Assembly (NCBI GenBank): GCA_018333865.1
Contig: JAGXSE010000071.1
Coordinates: 1 to 64,000 of the forward strand
Direction: 5' to 3'
Origin: Syntrophomonadaceae bacterium
Lineage (GTDB): Bacteria > Bacillota > PH28-bin88
DNA: 64,000 nucleotides
Shown: in pieces, positions 26,513 to 34,339 of the stretch
Layout: each line of letters starts with the position of its first letter
Position numbering within the stretch: the stretch's first letter is position 1
Notes under the pieces: generated by a model
The model's database searches: none
Seen by the model: only the letters and a program-made list of their open reading frames with translations
Told to the model about the DNA's origin: nothing
Program-made: the position numbers and the translations under genes

Positions 26513-27652
26513 GTGGCCAGCAAAGAATTGATTGACATCTTGCAGGGATTGTTTACAGGTGTGGCCGGGATTACATGGAAGCATATAGTGATGTGGATCT
26601 TTGGTCTAGGTTTGATTTACCTCGCCGTAAAGAAACAATACGAGCCGCTGTTGTTAGTGCCAATCGGATTTGGTGCAGTCATGGCCAATATTCCGTTTTC
26701 CGGCGCCATTGGGGAGGACGGGCCGCTGACACTTTTGCTTAATGCCGGGGTCCTGACGGAATTATTTCCTATTCTAATTTTTGTTGGCATCGGCGCTATG
26801 TGCGATTTTGGTCCGCTGCTGCGCAGGCCGGAAGTAATGTTTATTGGAGCTGCCGCGCAGGTAGGAATATTCTTAACGATTATCGTAGCCGTTCTTCTGG
26901 GATACCCCATAGCACAGGCTGCCGCCATCGGCATCCTAGGAACTGCCGATGGTCCCACAACGATTTATGTGGCATCACTTTATGCGCGTGAGATTCTGCC
27001 CGCCCTGGCGCTCGCGGCGTACTCTTACATGGCGCTGACACCGATGATCTTGCCGCCTATCATTAAGGCGTTGACGACCGCTGAGGAGCGCCGGATCCGG
27101 ATGACGTACCAAGAAGGGCCGGAGGTTTCGCGCACAGCCCGCCTGATTTTCCCTATACTGGTGGTTCTGGTCGCAGGAATAATCGCCCCGGTGGCAGTTC
27201 CTTTGGTCGGGTTCTTAATGCTTGGCAATTTCTTGCGTGAATGCGCTGTAACTGAACGTCTCAACCAGTCTGCACAGAATGAAATAATCAATGTTGTCAC
27301 TCTCCTGCTGGGCCTCACTATCGGCGGCTCCATGATCGCAGAGAACTTTCTCAATTTGGCCTCGCTTGGTGTCATGGCCCTGGGGCTCTTGGCGATGATC
27401 TTTGCCACCGCAGGGGGGATAATTGTTGCTAAGTTTATGAATTTGTTCCTAAAAGTTAAAATCAACCCCATGATTGGTGCGGCAGGGATTTCGGCTTTCC
27501 CCATGGCGGGGAGGGTAGTAGCCAAAATGGCTCAAGCTGAAGATAAACGGAACTATATTCTGATGCAGGCCATGTCCGTTAACATTTCCGGGCAGATGTG
27601 CTCAATCGTTGCCGGTGTGGTCGTAATCGCCATCATCGGTGTGATACTGTAA
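26513..27652 (+). CDS. Sodium ion-translocating decarboxylase beta subunit
   Basis: A 379-residue membrane protein of the OadB/GcdB/MmdB family, with about ten hydrophobic segments. FVGIGAMCDFGPLL, GTADGPTTIYVAS and the C-terminal GISAFPMAGRVV are conserved blocks; acidic and polar residues in the first two handle Na+ and the proton used in decarboxylation. The start is probably GTG at 26513, but the AGGAAAGG site is very close, so TTG at 26528 is possible. Only a gamma-like gene follows; the alpha and biotin subunits must lie elsewhere. Confidence 0.88.
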   Translation: MASKELIDILQGLFTGVAGITWKHIVMWIFGLGLIYLAVKKQYEPLLLVPIGFGAVMANIPFSGAIGEDGPLTLLLNAGVLTELFPILIFVGIGAMCDFGPLLRRPEVMFIGAAAQVGIFLTIIVAVLLGYPIAQAAAIGILGTADGPTTIYVASLYAREILPALALAAYSYMALTPMILPPIIKALTTAEERRIRMTYQEGPEVSRTARLIFPILVVLVAGIIAPVAVPLVGFLMLGNFLRECAVTERLNQSAQNEIINVVTLLLGLTIGGSMIAENFLNLASLGVMALGLLAMIFATAGGIIVAKFMNLFLKVKINPMIGAAGISAFPMAGRVVAKMAQAEDKRNYILMQAMSVNISGQMCSIVAGVVVIAIIGVIL

Positions 27653-27678
27653 CTTAATGAAAAGCGAGGAGAAGAAAA

Positions 27679-27891
27679 ATGACAGAATCACTCAGCCTGG
27701 CTTTGCAAATTGCCGCCATTGGGCTTCCTGTTATGATTGCGATTATCTGCGTGTTTATATTGCTGGCTAAGCTTCTCGTGGCTATATTCCCTCACGAGCG
27801 TCCGAAACCTGCGGCCGATATGCGGGGCATAAATCCAGGGACGGCTCTAAACCAGGGAACGGTGCGAAGCAACCAAGCTAGTTCAGGATAA
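27679..27891 (+). CDS. Decarboxylase gamma (OadG-like) small membrane subunit
   Basis: A 70-residue protein with one membrane helix (about residues 7-38, with IAAIGLPVMIAIICVFIL) and a polar tail. It starts 26 bases after the beta subunit gene, behind GAGGAGAAGAAAA. Size, topology and position fit the gamma subunit that holds the alpha subunit to the beta subunit, although the sequence itself is not distinctive. Confidence 0.6.
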   Translation: MTESLSLALQIAAIGLPVMIAIICVFILLAKLLVAIFPHERPKPAADMRGINPGTALNQGTVRSNQASSG

Positions 27892-27939
27892 TATCTTTCC
27901 ACCTGTATTTAACTGCAGAAAATCCCTGACCGATTCGTT

Positions 27940-27989
27940 AACCCGCCGCAAGTTACCGGGCTTTAGCCCGAGTAAATAGGCGGGTTTTT
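27940..27989 (+). terminator. Terminator after the decarboxylase subunit genes
   Basis: AACCCGCC (27940-27947) pairs with GGCGGGTT (27979-27986), with a nested CGGGCTTTAGCCCG hairpin inside, then a T run. Confidence 0.75.
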
Positions 27990-28306
27990 GCGTGGCTTTA
28001 GCCATTATCCACTACAAACACTTGTTCTGATGGTAAATATATGCTATGACAGGCTCGCGGTATGCGGCATCTTCAAAAGCGACGGCACACAGGTGGCCAC
28101 CCGGTTTATCCGGGGCGGCGACAGCCAAAACGGCCGCAGGAAGCGTCTTTTGGGGATGGTCGCGGTAAAGCGCAGCCTTACCGGCACCGTGAACAAAGAC
28201 CTAAAACTTCCTTTTACTTCCTTTTTTCTGTCAAATTCCTTGTTAGAATCGCAGAAACAAGGTATAATATTGTATTAACAAAAGTGCCGGAAAGGAGGTA
28301 AAATGG
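27990..28306. other. Intergenic stretch with an unassigned coding-like remnant
   Basis: A frame at about 28035-28200 (containing AVCGIFKSDGTQVATRF) has coding-like composition but no convincing start or known family. It may be a decayed mobile-element gene. The strand could not be decided with confidence. Confidence 0.25.
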
Positions 28307-29524
28307 ATGAAATATACTCTCATGAATAAGTATACGCCAGTTTTGGAACTGAGCATTGATGAGGAAACTGCCTCTATCATTAAGGTCGGGAAGGTGCTTC
28401 ATCCGGATTACCTTCCTGTGGGTATCCAGTTCGCCAGAGGAATTCCAGACAGAAAGAGCCTCAATGACTGGTGGCGCGGACGTTCCATTCCCGCCAGCCG
28501 TTCCGGCATCCGGGAAGCGCTCACCATCTTGAATGTGTCCTACACGGAGCAGCTGCTCACCAAGTGCTATGGCTTGAGCCTTTCCGATCAATATTGGATC
28601 AGCCCAATAGACCACCCTTTGAAATGGGAGGACATCAATTTTTTTGCTAACATCTTCTCGGATGATGTAGGAAATGCCCTCTTTGGCCAGGCGCCGGAAA
28701 GCGGTGAATTGGTGTTGCTCTCGCCCTGCAATACTTCCGACGGATGGCTGAAAAAAAAGTGGATGATTCTCAACGGGGAACGTGTCCTCATCAAATCCGG
28801 AAGCAATCCGTTCCAGCAGGAGACTTTAAACGAGGTCATCGCCACTTCCCTGCATAAGCGGCTGAACCGTATGGCCTATGTCCCGTACCGTCTGATGTGG
28901 GAGAATAACATTCCCTACAGTGTTTGCCCGAATATTGTCACGCCGGATACGGAGTTGGTCAGCGCTTACAGTGTTTTTAAGAGTCGGAAAAAACGAAACC
29001 ATCATTCTTCCTATGAACATTTTCTGTTATGTTGTGAGCACTTGGGCATACCGGGTATGAAGGAGTTTTTGGATTATCTGCTGGTCTTTGATTTTATCAT
29101 TGCAAACACAGACCGGCATTTCAATAATTTTGGCTGTATCCGAAACGTAGAAACCTTGCAGTGGCACGGCCCTGCGCCGGTATTTGACAGCGGAACAAGC
29201 CTGTGGCACGATCAGGTGAGCAAAGCCATCCAGCCGCAGAGCGATGTGCCCTGCCAGCCGTTTAAGGCTACACACAGTCAGCAAATTGGCCTTGCAGGCA
29301 GTCTTGACTGGGTGGATTTTTCTGCCCTCCGGGATCTGGATGAGGAGTTCCGAACATTGCTTTTATCCTCTTCCTACATTGATGAACCTCGAACCGATGC
29401 ATTATGCGCAGGGCTAAAAGACCGCATCTTTCAGCTTGAAAAGCTCGCCCTCGAACAAAAAATGCAGATTAGCGCATCGGCATTCCCGGAGCCGGATTCT
29501 CCCGGCTTTGAACTGAAGCTATAA
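28307..29524 (+). CDS. HipA-like kinase domain protein
   Basis: A 405-residue protein whose C-terminal two thirds carry the HipA-type Ser/Thr kinase fold. The ATP-binding lysine is probably in RVLIKSGSN, the catalytic loop is ANTDRHFNNFG (Asp with His and Asn), and the metal-binding motif is VFDSGTSLW. The N-terminal ~130 residues are of a conserved Firmicute type found with this kinase. There is no hipB-like gene beside it, so it is not a classic toxin-antitoxin pair. The start ATG follows GGAAAGGAGGTAAAATGG. A terminator closes the unit. Confidence 0.8.
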   Translation: MKYTLMNKYTPVLELSIDEETASIIKVGKVLHPDYLPVGIQFARGIPDRKSLNDWWRGRSIPASRSGIREALTILNVSYTEQLLTKCYGLSLSDQYWISPIDHPLKWEDINFFANIFSDDVGNALFGQAPESGELVLLSPCNTSDGWLKKKWMILNGERVLIKSGSNPFQQETLNEVIATSLHKRLNRMAYVPYRLMWENNIPYSVCPNIVTPDTELVSAYSVFKSRKKRNHHSSYEHFLLCCEHLGIPGMKEFLDYLLVFDFIIANTDRHFNNFGCIRNVETLQWHGPAPVFDSGTSLWHDQVSKAIQPQSDVPCQPFKATHSQQIGLAGSLDWVDFSALRDLDEEFRTLLLSSSYIDEPRTDALCAGLKDRIFQLEKLALEQKMQISASAFPEPDSPGFELKL

Positions 29525-29531
29525 ACCGTGA

Positions 29532-29559
29532 CCGTCCCCAAAATCGGGACGGCCTTTTT
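29532..29559 (+). terminator. Terminator after the HipA-like gene
   Basis: CCGTCCC (29532-29538) pairs with GGGACGG (29546-29552), followed by CCTTTTTC. Confidence 0.75.
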
Positions 29560-29655
29560 CATGTATTTATTCTGTTATTTCACTGTCCTCCCGCTATTTG
29601 CTGCCGGGCAGTTGCCCTGCTCCGGAGTTTCCTTCATAACTGCTCCCTTCATCCT

Positions 29656-29841
29656 TGTCCATCCCCTTTATAAAGAGTAAATAGGTGGCGTTTTTGACAA
29701 CCCCCCGCCAAAAAAATTGTTAATCCTCTGCATCATTCTTCCTGGAAAAAAACTTGTTAAGTTCGTTTCTTCCCCACATGGTATTAGGTTCGTAGCGGTG
29801 GACGGCATGAACTATCCATGCCGTGAGATCAGCAGTGGCTT
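29656..29841. repeat. Direct repeat, copy A (full) of an HTH-gene 3' segment
   Basis: Nearly identical to 34340-34519, which lacks about 11 bases and carries a few substitutions. It covers the 3' half of the leftward HTH gene and its downstream flank. A shorter related stretch occurs at 35583-35632. Confidence 0.85.
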
Positions 29842-29971
29842 CATCGTACCCCATCCGGTGCCCGTATTTTTTGACCAATGGAACAAAGCGGTTAACCAGT
29901 TCAATGACAGCTTCCTGATCGCCGTTTTTAACCTTGGCAACTAGCTCTTGGAGCCTTTGTTTCCCTTGCAT
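29720..29971 (-). CDS. Helix-turn-helix / sigma-like protein of mobile-element type
   Basis: An 83-residue protein. LQELVAKVKNGDQEAVIELV and RFVPLVKKYGHRMGYDEATADL resemble the small HTH_16/sigma-70 region 2-like proteins found on conjugative transposons and phage-like elements. The ATG is preceded by AATGGAGGGC. A c-di-GMP-I riboswitch sits about 210 bases upstream on the same strand, so its expression may respond to c-di-GMP. The 3' part is duplicated as a fragment at 34409-34510. Confidence 0.65.
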   Translation of the reverse strand: MQGKQRLQELVAKVKNGDQEAVIELVNRFVPLVKKYGHRMGYDEATADLTAWIVHAVHRYEPNTMWGRNELNKFFSRKNDAED

Positions 29972-30013
29972 GGCCGTAGCCCTCCATTTTCCTTGTTGTT
30001 ACTCCCTGGGTTG

Positions 30014-30076
30014 TCATGCGGCACTTGCCAGTTTCCCATAGCCGAAGAAGCCGATGGTTACGGTCACGGGCGCCAC
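30014..30076 (-). CDS. Possible 20-residue leader or signalling peptide
   Basis: A GTG-started frame reading MAPVTVTIGFFGYGKLASAA lies between the c-di-GMP riboswitch and the HTH gene, on the same strand. The ribosome site is weak, and a perfect palindrome (30076-30090) abuts the start. It might be a leader peptide or nothing at all. Confidence 0.25.
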   Translation of the reverse strand: MAPVTVTIGFFGYGKLASAA

Positions 30077-30130
30077 TAAGCAGTGCTTAGCGAAGCTTTG
30101 AAAAAAGTATCGTACCATCTTGACCCTCTT

Positions 30131-30167
30131 AGAAACAAAAAAAACCACCTCAAAAGGGCAGGTTTGA
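30131..30167 (-). terminator. Terminator-like T run downstream of the riboswitch
   Basis: Read leftward, AAACC pairs with GGTTT around a GC-containing loop, then eight Ts follow. It probably forms the expression platform of the riboswitch. The stem as I can draw it is imperfect. Confidence 0.45.
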
Positions 30168-30179
30168 AAGTTCAGTTCA

Positions 30180-30262
30180 GCGGCAGCCTGGCTATCGTAG
30201 TGCCGATAAGCACCTTAGACCCTGTGGCTTTGCGTCCCCACCTTTCAATGGGTTTGCCCTTG
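30180..30262 (-). ncRNA. Cyclic di-GMP-I (GEMM) riboswitch
   Basis: On the minus strand the stretch opens GGGCAAACCCATTGAAAGG, continues with GGGGACGCAAAGCC and GGGTCTAAGG, and closes with GATAGCCAGGCTGCC. These are the conserved parts of the c-di-GMP-I aptamer: the GNRA-like GAAA loop, the ACGCAAAGCC ligand-pocket strand, the CUAA segment and the closing helix. It should sense c-di-GMP and regulate the downstream leftward HTH gene region. Confidence 0.88.
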
Positions 30263-30507
30263 ACGCCTGGTATGCGGTTATTTGGCGGGTAAGTAAAATC
30301 ACCACCTTTCTCCTCCTGCCTTTTAAGACGTGCCTAAAAGGAGAAATGTTCCATTATTGCCAGTAATACTGGTAAAAACTTATCTTCTTTTTTCGACAGG
30401 ATTTGCGTGGGCAAGCAAGGACGGATCGCGCTGCATCTATTTTTTTCTGGCCTTATACCTTTTCGAGAGCTTGTTGCCGGCTTATTTTTAGTTTTAATAT
30501 TACATAA

Positions 30508-30745
30508 CCGGCTCTATCTGAAGACGGGGAAGGATAATACCTGGACCGAAGGCCGGGTACGATCTCTAAGGCATTACCAGGGTATTCCCGTTTATTCCCC
30601 CGAGGAACAGGCTCAAGCTGGATAGCTAAGCATGGCCCAGGCCGCCGAGTACCTAGGGGCCAGCCCCATGTCGGTCCGGCGGTTGCTCGCGGCGGGAGTC
30701 ATTCAAGGAAAACATATTGTTGTTTATGCACCGTGGATACTGTTA
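30508..30745 (+). pseudogene. Remnant of a serine recombinase C-terminal region
   Basis: The frame contains NTWTEGRVRSLRHYQGIPVY, then a TAG at 30623-30625, then in the same frame AQAAEYLGASPMSVRRLLAAG and APW. This is the C-terminal HTH-bearing tail found on large serine recombinases. The stop falls where relatives have Trp, so one nonsense change plus loss of the 5' end and the extreme 3' end explain the remnant. No intact copy is in the window. Confidence 0.6.
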
Positions 30746-30899
30746 TTATATGCTGCGAAGTTTCATGGTTGTTACCGACGAGGATTAGCTGCGATAATAA
30801 ATTATGCAGTAAAACTTCAGACGGTGGCAGCTTTATCGATTGAAAATTCCAGACGGTAAGAGGGATTTGCAAGCGGTGTGTCTCCGTTCCTTTTAATGT

Positions 30900-30980
30900 G
30901 CCCAACGTGCAGCTTGAAGGGCACGGAGACAGCAAGCGAAGCGGGCTGGCAGAGCATCCCTCTCGAAGTGCTTGTTAGGC
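30900..30980 (-). other. Integron-type attC site
   Basis: On the minus strand the element opens with GCCTAAC (RYYYAAC, 30980-30974) and closes with GTTGGGC (GTTRRRY, 30906-30900), 81 bases in all. The inner arms can fold back imperfectly: CTTCGAGAGGG near the start faces CCCTTCAAG near the end, and CAGCCCGCTTCGCTTGCTG forms the tip. The hicA stop codon lies inside the GCCTAAC box, as is usual for cassettes. Confidence 0.7.
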
Positions 30981-31196
30981 ATGAAGCGCCTCGATGAACT
31001 CGTCTGGCGAAACGCCAGCCTGCTTTAGCAGACCTGTCAGGGTGCCGACTTTCAACTCGCTGTGGTTGGGCACAACACAACCGGACGAGCCACGGCGCAT
31101 GACGATGTGACTACCGCGCTGACGGGCCACTACGAAACCCAGCCGCTTCAATGCGCGCACCACGTCAGCTCCCGAGACAACGGGCAATTTAGGCAT
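30975..31196 (-). CDS. hicA: HicA family toxin (mRNA interferase)
   Basis: A 73-residue protein with the double-stranded RNA-binding-like fold of HicA. GADVVRALKRLGFVVARQRG and SHIVMRRG carry the catalytic His (His30) and the nearby glycine of the family. It cleaves mRNA when free of HicB. The ATG lies inside the end of hicB (8-base overlap), so the two are translationally coupled in the order antitoxin-toxin. The stop codon sits within the attC box. Confidence 0.85.
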   Translation of the reverse strand: MPKLPVVSGADVVRALKRLGFVVARQRGSHIVMRRGSSGCVVPNHSELKVGTLTGLLKQAGVSPDEFIEALHA

Positions 31197-31395
31197 GCGT
31201 CGGAACCTGGAATGTCGTCAGCAAGGGGCGCCCGCTGACGGAAATCGGAAATTCTTCCAGATAAAGCTCCGTTGCCTCGCGCAGATTGGTCAGCGCCTCT
31301 TCCACGGTTTCGCCTTGCGTTGTCGTGCCTGTCTCCGGATTGAATGCCACATAACCCCCTTCCGGGGCGGGAGTCAAAACTGCTGAAAGTTCCAT
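31189..31395 (-). CDS. hicB: HicB family antitoxin
   Basis: A 68-residue partial RNase H-fold antitoxin with GGYVAFNPETGTTTQGETVE and EALTNLREATELYLEEF, the standard HicB core. It neutralises HicA. There is no C-terminal DNA-binding domain, as in short HicB forms. The ATG at 31395 is preferred over the one at 31401 because GAAGGAG ends seven bases upstream of it, whereas it abuts the earlier codon. Confidence 0.85.
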   Translation of the reverse strand: MELSAVLTPAPEGGYVAFNPETGTTTQGETVEEALTNLREATELYLEEFPISVSGRPLLTTFQVPTHA

Positions 31396-31691
31396 AAGCA
31401 TCTCCTTCGACTGATAAATTTTTGGAATGCCTAACAGTGTTTATATCGATCCGCAAGAGTTATGTGTGAGGGCAATCATGTTTTGTATAACCTCTCTTGT
31501 TAAGAGATAGCATGAGCAATAGGAATTTGCTTTTCCCTGGAGCAAGTATAAAGTATTCTGTTATGTATGTCAACCACATAATTATCCATATATTACTTTG
31601 GGTTACACAATATGGCACTGATTTAGGATCGTGCGCCCGGTTTGGATTTACGGTAAAAATATACCCTTGGAGCATTTTGCCAAAAGGGTTT

Positions 31692-31900
31692 CAGGATTTT
31701 TATCATAGACAGCTACCCGCTCTAATACCCCCGCTGCTAAGGAAAGGGGACACACCTGCTGAAGCTCGGGCCTGTCTTTGGGGACAGGAATGTCCCCAAT
31801 TAGAGCGGTGGGATAAGAGCGGTTACGCTGCTATATTAACTGGCTCTAAGCTTCAGTGGGGGTTGCAATCCCCCTCTGAAGCCATGACCCAGTTGAATCT
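31692..31900 (+). repeat. ~205-bp dispersed repeat, copy 2
   Basis: Matches the reverse complement of 7270-7480. It lies between the hicBA cassette and the lipoprotein gene. A frame through it has no ribosome site of its own. Confidence 0.85.
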
Positions 31901-32044
31901 CTGCCGATTAGTTTCTAATTTGCAAAAGTAATCATAGTTTTCGCTATTTTCAAGACTAAACCAGGGAACTACTGTGGCGATAAAATCGTCTATAATGCGT
32001 AGATTATCAACATGGATCATTTTAGGGCTGCAAGGAGGAGATCA

Positions 32045-33256
32045 ATGATGATATTCAAAGGATTTAGTTTTCAATTATGGTCAAAGCTTAATGTTAAAAT
32101 TATAAAACTTGTACTTATACTATTGATTGTTTTAGTAATTCAAGGGTGCGCCGGACAAGCAAAAAAGGAGCCCGCGAAAACCGTGACAGTCCCAGAACCA
32201 GCTCCGGTTGTGACAGTGATTTCGGAAGAAGTCTTCAGGATTGATGATAGGGTAGTTGAGGTGCCTATCATCTGGTCTAAGGACTGCAGGGACCTGTACT
32301 ATCTTACCTTTCAACATGACAAAGCCTTGCCTTTGGAAATATGGAGGTTTGACGGGCAAAAGAAAGTTAAGGTTGCGCAACTAGATTACCGGGAGGAATA
32401 CATGGATTACCATCTTGGAGCAGCTGTTAAGCGCAATTTATGGTTGCCTTCCAATGACAAGCTGCTTTTTATTTTGGAAATTGGATGGGGAAACTTATAT
32501 CAACTCGTAATCTTAAACGTTAAAACAGGGAAAATTCAATTGATAGACAATATCTACGATTTCGATTGGCATCCCACAGCAGATAAGCTTGTTTTGGTAA
32601 AACTATTGGAAAAACTAGCAGAACCCCCGTACCTTAAAACGATAGCCATAGCATATGACATGGCAAAGGACAAATTAACCGAATTGCCTGGGGTGCCAAA
32701 AGATATTCTGGCTGTTGCGTTTGACAACAGCGGCAGCCTATACGTGGCAGAAATAGAACCACAACATGTTTTACAGGTTTTTCGGATTGACCCCAAAGGG
32801 AACCAGCAATATCTCTGGTCTCTCGGAGGGCGGGCTTACGGATTAGGCACACACCTGTTACCCTCACTGGATAGAACTCAGATAGCATTAATTTCTTCCC
32901 ACGAAAAAGGAAGAATAGTAATGTTGCATGACGTAACTAAACAAGAAACCAAAGAAGTCTTCCGGGGCGATGTCCGAGAATCCTTCTGGAGCGATGTCAG
33001 AGATGTCTCCTGGGGAGAAGGCAATATTTTGCAGTTAGTTATAAGCGAAAAAAGCGAAGATAGGGAGATTTGGGGCGATAAGATCCTCCTGTTGGCAGGG
33101 GGAGATTCTATCACAGTGGAAGCGGTATTCCCTTTAGCACCTCCGGCAGATAATAGAAAACACCATATATTCCCTTCAACGCTGGCGCCTGATAACAGGA
33201 GGTTATTGGCAGTAAATTATGAGGGTTACAGTGTTGACCTTGTTTCGATTGATTAA
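32045..33256 (+). CDS. Lipoprotein with propeller-like repeats, unknown function
   Basis: A 403-residue protein. A basic N terminus and a hydrophobic run end in a lipobox (VIQGC, Cys near residue 36), so it should be lipid-anchored outside the membrane. After a short proline-rich linker, repeated beta-strand units such as DFDWHPTADKLVLVKL and VAFDNSGSLYVAEI look like TolB/WD-type propeller blades. ATG 32045 (or 32048) follows CAAGGAGGAGATCA. It has no obvious partner and ends at a shared terminator. Confidence 0.75.
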   Translation: MMIFKGFSFQLWSKLNVKIIKLVLILLIVLVIQGCAGQAKKEPAKTVTVPEPAPVVTVISEEVFRIDDRVVEVPIIWSKDCRDLYYLTFQHDKALPLEIWRFDGQKKVKVAQLDYREEYMDYHLGAAVKRNLWLPSNDKLLFILEIGWGNLYQLVILNVKTGKIQLIDNIYDFDWHPTADKLVLVKLLEKLAEPPYLKTIAIAYDMAKDKLTELPGVPKDILAVAFDNSGSLYVAEIEPQHVLQVFRIDPKGNQQYLWSLGGRAYGLGTHLLPSLDRTQIALISSHEKGRIVMLHDVTKQETKEVFRGDVRESFWSDVRDVSWGEGNILQLVISEKSEDREIWGDKILLLAGGDSITVEAVFPLAPPADNRKHHIFPSTLAPDNRRLLAVNYEGYSVDLVSID

Positions 33257-33262
33257 GAAAAA

Positions 33263-33316
33263 AACCTCCGGAGACTAACATTAGTTGTTTTTGTTCGTTG
33301 TTTGTTTCCGGAGGTT
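33263..33316. terminator. Bidirectional terminator between convergent genes
   Basis: AACCTCCGGA (33263-33272) pairs with TCCGGAGGTT (33307-33316), with an A run before and T-rich loop sequence after. It can serve both the lipoprotein gene and the leftward NAGPA gene. Confidence 0.7.
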
Positions 33317-33324
33317 ATGTCCAC

Positions 33325-34065
33325 CTACAGGGCTTTAAGTTTTACTATAGTAGGAACAGGCCTCCTGGTAATGCCGCCATGTCCATAAAGCTCAACGCCA
33401 TCGCTCCAACTTAATTGAGCAGAACCACCTCCATCGAGAAAAATGGCCTTATGGCATCCTATGCGACTGGCAATGTCTCTGAACTCAAACATAGTAACAC
33501 CCTGAAAACCAGTTTCGTTAGAAACGCCGAAAAGATAGACATTGTTATTTAAGTCATATCCTATTCCACTACGGCCTCTATCAGAGCTGCCACTAAGAAC
33601 TTCATCCCACCTCCATTTCCTAGGTTCGGCGGCAAGCTTATCCCGCAGTTTAGTCCAATCAGTTATGGAAGAATCTCTTAAAAATAAATCGCCACCTCCC
33701 ACCGCCCAAACGATATTGGTGAAATTAGGTATCTCAGTGTAGTAGTGTACAGGGGGATCTGTTACCGTCAGAGTTCCGCCACTGTAACACACTAAAGTTG
33801 CCCGTTTCATCTCCACATCAAAATATGGGCCGTTGTGGGATCCATAATCGTTTGCCCAACTTCCAACAGGGGTATTCCCGTTAATAGCTATACCATAAAT
33901 ATTACTCAACGTGTTCCCAAAAAAGTTGGCATTGATCCCGAAGTCTCCGAAGGAATCCCAGATGCTTTTTTGGATCAACTTCATTTGGATATTGCCTGGT
34001 GTTGTTCTAATGATATGCACAGTTGCCCCATAATGAGTTTCTGTGCGATAAGTTGTCGCTGACAT
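33325..34065 (-). CDS. Phosphodiester glycosidase (NAGPA/DUF2233) domain protein
   Basis: A 246-residue protein consisting of little more than the NAGPA domain. INANFFG, GIGYDLNNNVYLFG and FLDGGGSAQLSW are the conserved blocks of the family that removes sugars from phosphodiester links. There is no signal peptide, which is unusual since many relatives are secreted cell-wall enzymes or phage tail components. The ATG follows TAAGGAGGAAGTAAAA. The neighbourhood suggests a phage or mobile origin. Confidence 0.8.
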   Translation of the reverse strand: MSATTYRTETHYGATVHIIRTTPGNIQMKLIQKSIWDSFGDFGINANFFGNTLSNIYGIAINGNTPVGSWANDYGSHNGPYFDVEMKRATLVCYSGGTLTVTDPPVHYYTEIPNFTNIVWAVGGGDLFLRDSSITDWTKLRDKLAAEPRKWRWDEVLSGSSDRGRSGIGYDLNNNVYLFGVSNETGFQGVTMFEFRDIASRIGCHKAIFLDGGGSAQLSWSDGVELYGHGGITRRPVPTIVKLKAL

Positions 34066-34339
34066 TTTTACTTCCTCCTTACTTTTTTTCTAGTGAGGGG
34101 GCGCACCTCTCACTCTGTAAAAAACAGTGATCATCTGAAGTCACAGCCTGACCAAGGTTTTTTGTTGCCTGCCAACTGTTTAAAATGACCCCCTTGCCTT
34201 CGGGTCAGGGTAGCTGCCTGTCCTGGATGAGGCTCTACTTGCCGGTGGGCTCGTCCAAAACAAATCTTTTTTTAACCAGGCAGCGATCACTTGCTCAGGA
34301 CAATATGCGCTAGGGATAATTCATCATCCTCACCTCCTT
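34066..34339. other. Intergenic stretch without a supportable gene
   Basis: It contains a hairpin GTGAGGG...CCTCTCAC near 34094-34113 and a leftward coding-like frame (AAWLKKDLFW) without a usable start. Nothing else is recognisable. Confidence 0.35.

Larger units (their letters stand above)
30903..31435 (-). mobile_element. Solitary hicBA gene cassette (integron-like)
   Basis: Read leftward: a GTTAGGC box at 31435-31429, then hicB, hicA and the attC at 30900-30980. This is the form of one promoterless or self-driven gene cassette. No integrase gene and no second attC is visible in the flanks, so it may have been inserted at a secondary site or be the last cassette of a lost array. Confidence 0.6.

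Noticed and set aside
28062-28301. 79-codon rightward frame upstream of the HipA-like gene
   Set aside because: Arg/Pro/Gln-rich translation without family match; an overlapping frame looks slightly more coding-like, and neither can be supported.
31497-31931. 144-codon rightward frame through the dispersed repeat
   Set aside because: Its body is the repeat shared with 7270-7480. Differences between the copies are mostly nonsynonymous, and there is no ribosome site.
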